Assembly: GCA_964534555.1 (NCBI GenBank)
Contig: CAZHRK010000003.1
Coordinates: 91,149-155,148, forward strand
DNA length: 64,000 bases
Direction: 5' to 3'
From: CAZHRK01 sp964534555
GTDB lineage: Bacteria > Babelota > Babeliae > Babelales > RVW-14
Part shown: in pieces, positions 61,913-64,000 of the stretch
Numbering within the stretch: the first letter of the stretch is position 1
Layout of the letters: each line of letters starts with the position of its first letter
Program-made: the position numbers and the translations under genes
The notes under the pieces: model-generated
What the model saw: only the letters and a program-made list of their open reading frames with translations
The model's database searches: none
Told to the model about the DNA's origin: nothing

Positions 61913-62110
61913 TAGGGGTAGTCGCCAGACCGGAACAGGTTTGGCATGTAATTATTAAAGTACATTTTATATCAGGCTTACCGACGCCTTCAGCAGCAGC
62001 GGCAATTGAAAAACCAAACCCGCTTTTGCTAAAGTCATACCATAGTCCCAATGCATACACATAAAAATATACGGAGTATTCCACGTTATAGCGGAGAAGG
62101 TATTTGTGTT

Positions 62111-63649
62111 ATGAAAAAGTTTTTAGCGTTTATGATTGTCCTGAGCGGCGTAGTGCCAGCATATGGTGCTGCAGATGCTGTGGCAGCAGGAGCTGATGCT
62201 CGTCCTGGTCTGGTAAGTCTTGGCGAAGAAAAGGTTGATGCCGGCGTAACAAAAATAACATTAACAAAAGTTGCGTTTAACTACCGCTTTGCGCTTATGG
62301 TTCAAAATGCAGGGCTTGGAGAAATCGAAACAGCCTTTAGCAAACAATATCAAGATCTCAGAACAAGTTTGCGAGCGCTTTTTGTTGGAGGCTTAACAAT
62401 CTCTGCTGACAAAAATGCAGTAGAAAAATGGTACGATGAAAATATTAGAAAGCTTACCAATCAAATCAAAGCAGGCAAACCGCTTAAAGACCTAACGTTT
62501 GAAGGCACAGCTGCTGCTGAACCATCTGATGCTGATGTACGCGTTGGCGCAGGTCGTACAGAAGCAGGCGTACCACCACAAGCAGCTGCGCTTGCTCCTG
62601 CAGTGGGTGGCGGCATGATACAGCCAGCAGATGCTCCAGCGCGAGCTACAACCCCTGACAGTTCACACCGCGCAACAACGCCCCTAGCGGTTGGCGATGA
62701 TCACGAGTCTGATGAGACGACAACACGAGAGCATGAAGATGATCTTGAAGCAAATGCATCGCCTGATGCTCATAGTGGCGGTGAAGTAACAAGTGTGCTG
62801 GCTACAGAAGGTGCTGATGAACCTGCTGAGGCACAAGGACCTAAAATTACTCTGCGGCTTCCTGATGATGCATCTGATGATGGTGCATTAAGTGCCGAAT
62901 CACCTGCTGGCAGTGGTGCTACTGACGATACCTTTGCAGATGCAACAACAGAGACAGATGATTCGATTACTGGCAATACAACCGGTGATGATGCAACCCC
63001 AGAGCCCATAAGCCCTATGAGCGGCACTGCCGGGACAGTCTCACCATCTTCTGGCAACGCACCTGCTGAGGGCAGTGATGCTGAGGAAGGGCTTGATGAC
63101 GAAGCGTCTACAGTCTCTACCGAAGTTAGTCGTGATGCGGCTGCTCCTGCTGCATCTGCACCATTAGCTCAAGCCCCAGCTGCAGGTGCAGGGCGCAGGG
63201 TTGTAGACCTTAATGCGCCATATCATGTTGAGGGTCAAATTGGCAGGCGTAATCAAATAATAACGCGTGAGCATGCGGCTATGATGCGTGCATGGCATGC
63301 CGATGGCCGCCCGACTGGTCCGATTTTTAGATTCATGGAAAAAGCTGAAGAAGCGGGACGTCTGATCGTGAGAGCAAAAACATGGCGTGGTGTAGATGAC
63401 ACCCCACAAAGTGAGCTCTTCCAGGCGCTTGCTGAAAGCACTGTTTATACCGCAGCACTCGATGAGCTGAACACAAGCCCAGAGCAAATAACGCGCTATC
63501 TTGTTGGTGACTTTATTGTTGACCGCGCACTCGAAAAGCCGCGCACAACAAAAGCTGCACTGGCAAAGTTTCAGCAGCTTATTACTGAGTATATTCATTC
63601 ACGCGAGGGCGCTCCGAAATCAGGCGCACCTGCTCGATCGGCAGAATAG
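62111..63649 (+). CDS. Secreted Ala/Asp/Glu/Thr-rich protein, unknown
   Basis: This 512-residue protein has a signal peptide (MKKFLAFMIVLSGVVPAYGAAD). An N-terminal domain (to residue ~130) with a helical stretch is followed by a ~230-residue low-complexity linker rich in Ala, Asp, Glu, Thr, Ser and Pro (with TTPDSSHRATTP-like motifs), then a ~130-residue folded C-terminal domain (VDLNAPYHVEGQIGRRNQII). GGAGAAGG lies upstream. The long disordered acidic linker between two small domains suggests a surface-exposed or secreted protein. No family is recognised. Confidence 0.75.
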   Translation: MKKFLAFMIVLSGVVPAYGAADAVAAGADARPGLVSLGEEKVDAGVTKITLTKVAFNYRFALMVQNAGLGEIETAFSKQYQDLRTSLRALFVGGLTISADKNAVEKWYDENIRKLTNQIKAGKPLKDLTFEGTAAAEPSDADVRVGAGRTEAGVPPQAAALAPAVGGGMIQPADAPARATTPDSSHRATTPLAVGDDHESDETTTREHEDDLEANASPDAHSGGEVTSVLATEGADEPAEAQGPKITLRLPDDASDDGALSAESPAGSGATDDTFADATTETDDSITGNTTGDDATPEPISPMSGTAGTVSPSSGNAPAEGSDAEEGLDDEASTVSTEVSRDAAAPAASAPLAQAPAAGAGRRVVDLNAPYHVEGQIGRRNQIITREHAAMMRAWHADGRPTGPIFRFMEKAEEAGRLIVRAKTWRGVDDTPQSELFQALAESTVYTAALDELNTSPEQITRYLVGDFIVDRALEKPRTTKAALAKFQQLITEYIHSREGAPKSGAPARSAE

Positions 63650-63700
63650 CTCAGGGAAAAGCCTTGAGGCTTTGTGTGTATAGACTGCCTAATCAGTAAG

Positions 63701-63756
63701 ATGCCCCAAATTGCAATATGGGTCCCCGATTAAGTCCATATTGCAATTTGGGGCAT
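63701..63756. repeat. Perfect 21-bp inverted repeat
   Basis: Arms 63701-63721 and 63736-63756 (begin ATGCCCCAAATTGC, end GCAATTTGGGGCAT) with a 14-nt spacer, 51 bp behind the stop codon of the last gene. It is followed by TATTTTG. It could be a terminator of unusual length, a mobile-element end or a processed RNA hairpin. Confidence 0.75.
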
Positions 63757-63855
63757 TATTTTGCAATAAGGATGCATTTGCGGGGGTGGCATCAAGGGTC
63801 CGGCGCGGTAGGAACAGTCGACTGCTAGGATCCTCTTAGGCAGGAACAGTGCCAC

Positions 63856-63946
63856 TAGGGTCGGGCGGGCAGGAACAGGCCCGCGTATAAAAATGTATCA
63901 TAATTAATCTTATGCCAAACCTGTATCCGGTCTGGCGACTACCCTA
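63856..63946 (-). repeat. Paired-hairpin element 6 (inverted)
   Basis: Outer stem TAGGGT/ACCCTA. Hairpin 63865-63884 (GCGGGC/GCCCGC, loop AGGAACAG), 29-nt AT-rich linker, hairpin 63914-63936 (GCCAAAC/GTCTGGC, 9-nt loop). On the minus strand it has the same order as element 1. Confidence 0.75.
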
Positions 63947-63951
63947 AAGGT

Positions 63952-64000
63952 CCGCTCGATCAGACCCTTCGACCGCCTTTAGTCTTGAGCTTGTCGAAAG
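63952..64000 (-). repeat. 39-bp hairpin repeat, copy g (rearranged, at window edge)
   Basis: Begins CCGCTCGATCAGACCCTTCGAC, then departs from the consensus and continues with CTTGAGCTTGTCGAAAG, as if two copies had recombined. The window ends within it. Confidence 0.6.

Larger units (their letters stand above)
61149..62110. repeat. 960-bp non-coding repeat island
   Basis: The gap between the AAA ATPase gene and the last gene contains the phased boxes, one paired-hairpin element, two full and one partial 39-bp hairpin repeats, two lone GCCAGAC/GTTTGGC hairpins (61587-61608, loop AGGAATAG; 61924-61945, loop CGGAACAG), a further GCCAGACCGGAACAG copy near 61279-61293, and a GC-rich folded segment at 61632-61800. 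No protein-coding frame there has support. Confidence 0.8.

Noticed and set aside
55521..64000. Possible CRISPR array in the repeat islands
   Set aside because: Repeats are unequal in spacing, occur in both orientations, are interrupted by genes and lack regular unique spacers; no cas gene is present.

Overview
The window looks like part of the chromosome of a Gram-negative, host-associated bacterium with a small genome. Lipid A and LPS genes (lpxA, lpxI, hldE), peptidoglycan and division genes (murD, ftsW), a probable outer-membrane barrel and lipoproteins all point to a diderm envelope. The many signal-peptide proteins of unknown family, three ankyrin-type secreted proteins, an archaeal/eukaryotic-type ATP-dependent DNA ligase and the lack of biosynthetic operons suggest an intracellular or epibiotic lineage. 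Candidatus Dependentiae (TM6/Babeliae) is my best guess. It rests on gene content only, without any database search.

Layout. 1-10.9 kb: tail of an M16-family protein, rnpA-yidD, a tandem pair of related secreted proteins, a 1526-residue exported protein with three ~153-residue repeats, a small acidic secreted protein and an outer-membrane-like protein. 11-20 kb: housekeeping genes (argS, lepA, an HspR-like regulator, tRNA-Leu, secD, tRNA-Met, plsY, ATP-dependent DNA ligase). 20-23.7 kb: a minus-strand operon of an OMPDC-superfamily protein, a secreted coiled-coil protein and two glycosyltransferases that carry signal peptides. 23.9-30.6 kb: hldE, murD, ftsW and a large secreted protein. 30.6-32.3 kb: an ABC-2 exporter. 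32.7-36.5 kb: two tandem ankyrin-type genes, with a decayed copy of the lpxI 3' end between them. 36.4-39.6 kb: a minus-strand spoVG / tRNA-Gln / lpxA / Gfo-Idh / lpxI unit. 39.8-54.8 kb: more secreted proteins (one ankyrin-type protein ending in a CaaX-like tetrapeptide), rsmH, dnaA, a TPR lipoprotein, an M3-peptidase lipoprotein and a 40-residue lipoprotein. 54.9-64 kb: rsmG, then an accessory region with a MacA/MacB-type transporter, an AAA/DUF4143 ATPase and a secreted Ala/Asp/Glu-rich protein, all separated by dense intergenic repeats.

The most unusual thing in the window is a family of intergenic elements in 55.5-64 kb. Each has two short hairpins joined by a 27-33-bp AT-rich linker, usually enclosed by an outer stem. 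Stem sequences differ between copies with compensating changes. The 8-nt loops stay nearly fixed, and in most copies the left loop (AGGAACAG type) is the reverse complement of the right loop (CTGTTCCT), so a loop-loop kiss is possible. Six copies are visible, five in one orientation and one inverted. They are accompanied by a second, 39-bp hairpin repeat. Nearby lie a strongly folded GC-rich segment, three 14-bp boxes spaced exactly 33 bp apart in front of the AAA ATPase gene, and a perfect 21-bp inverted repeat behind the last gene.
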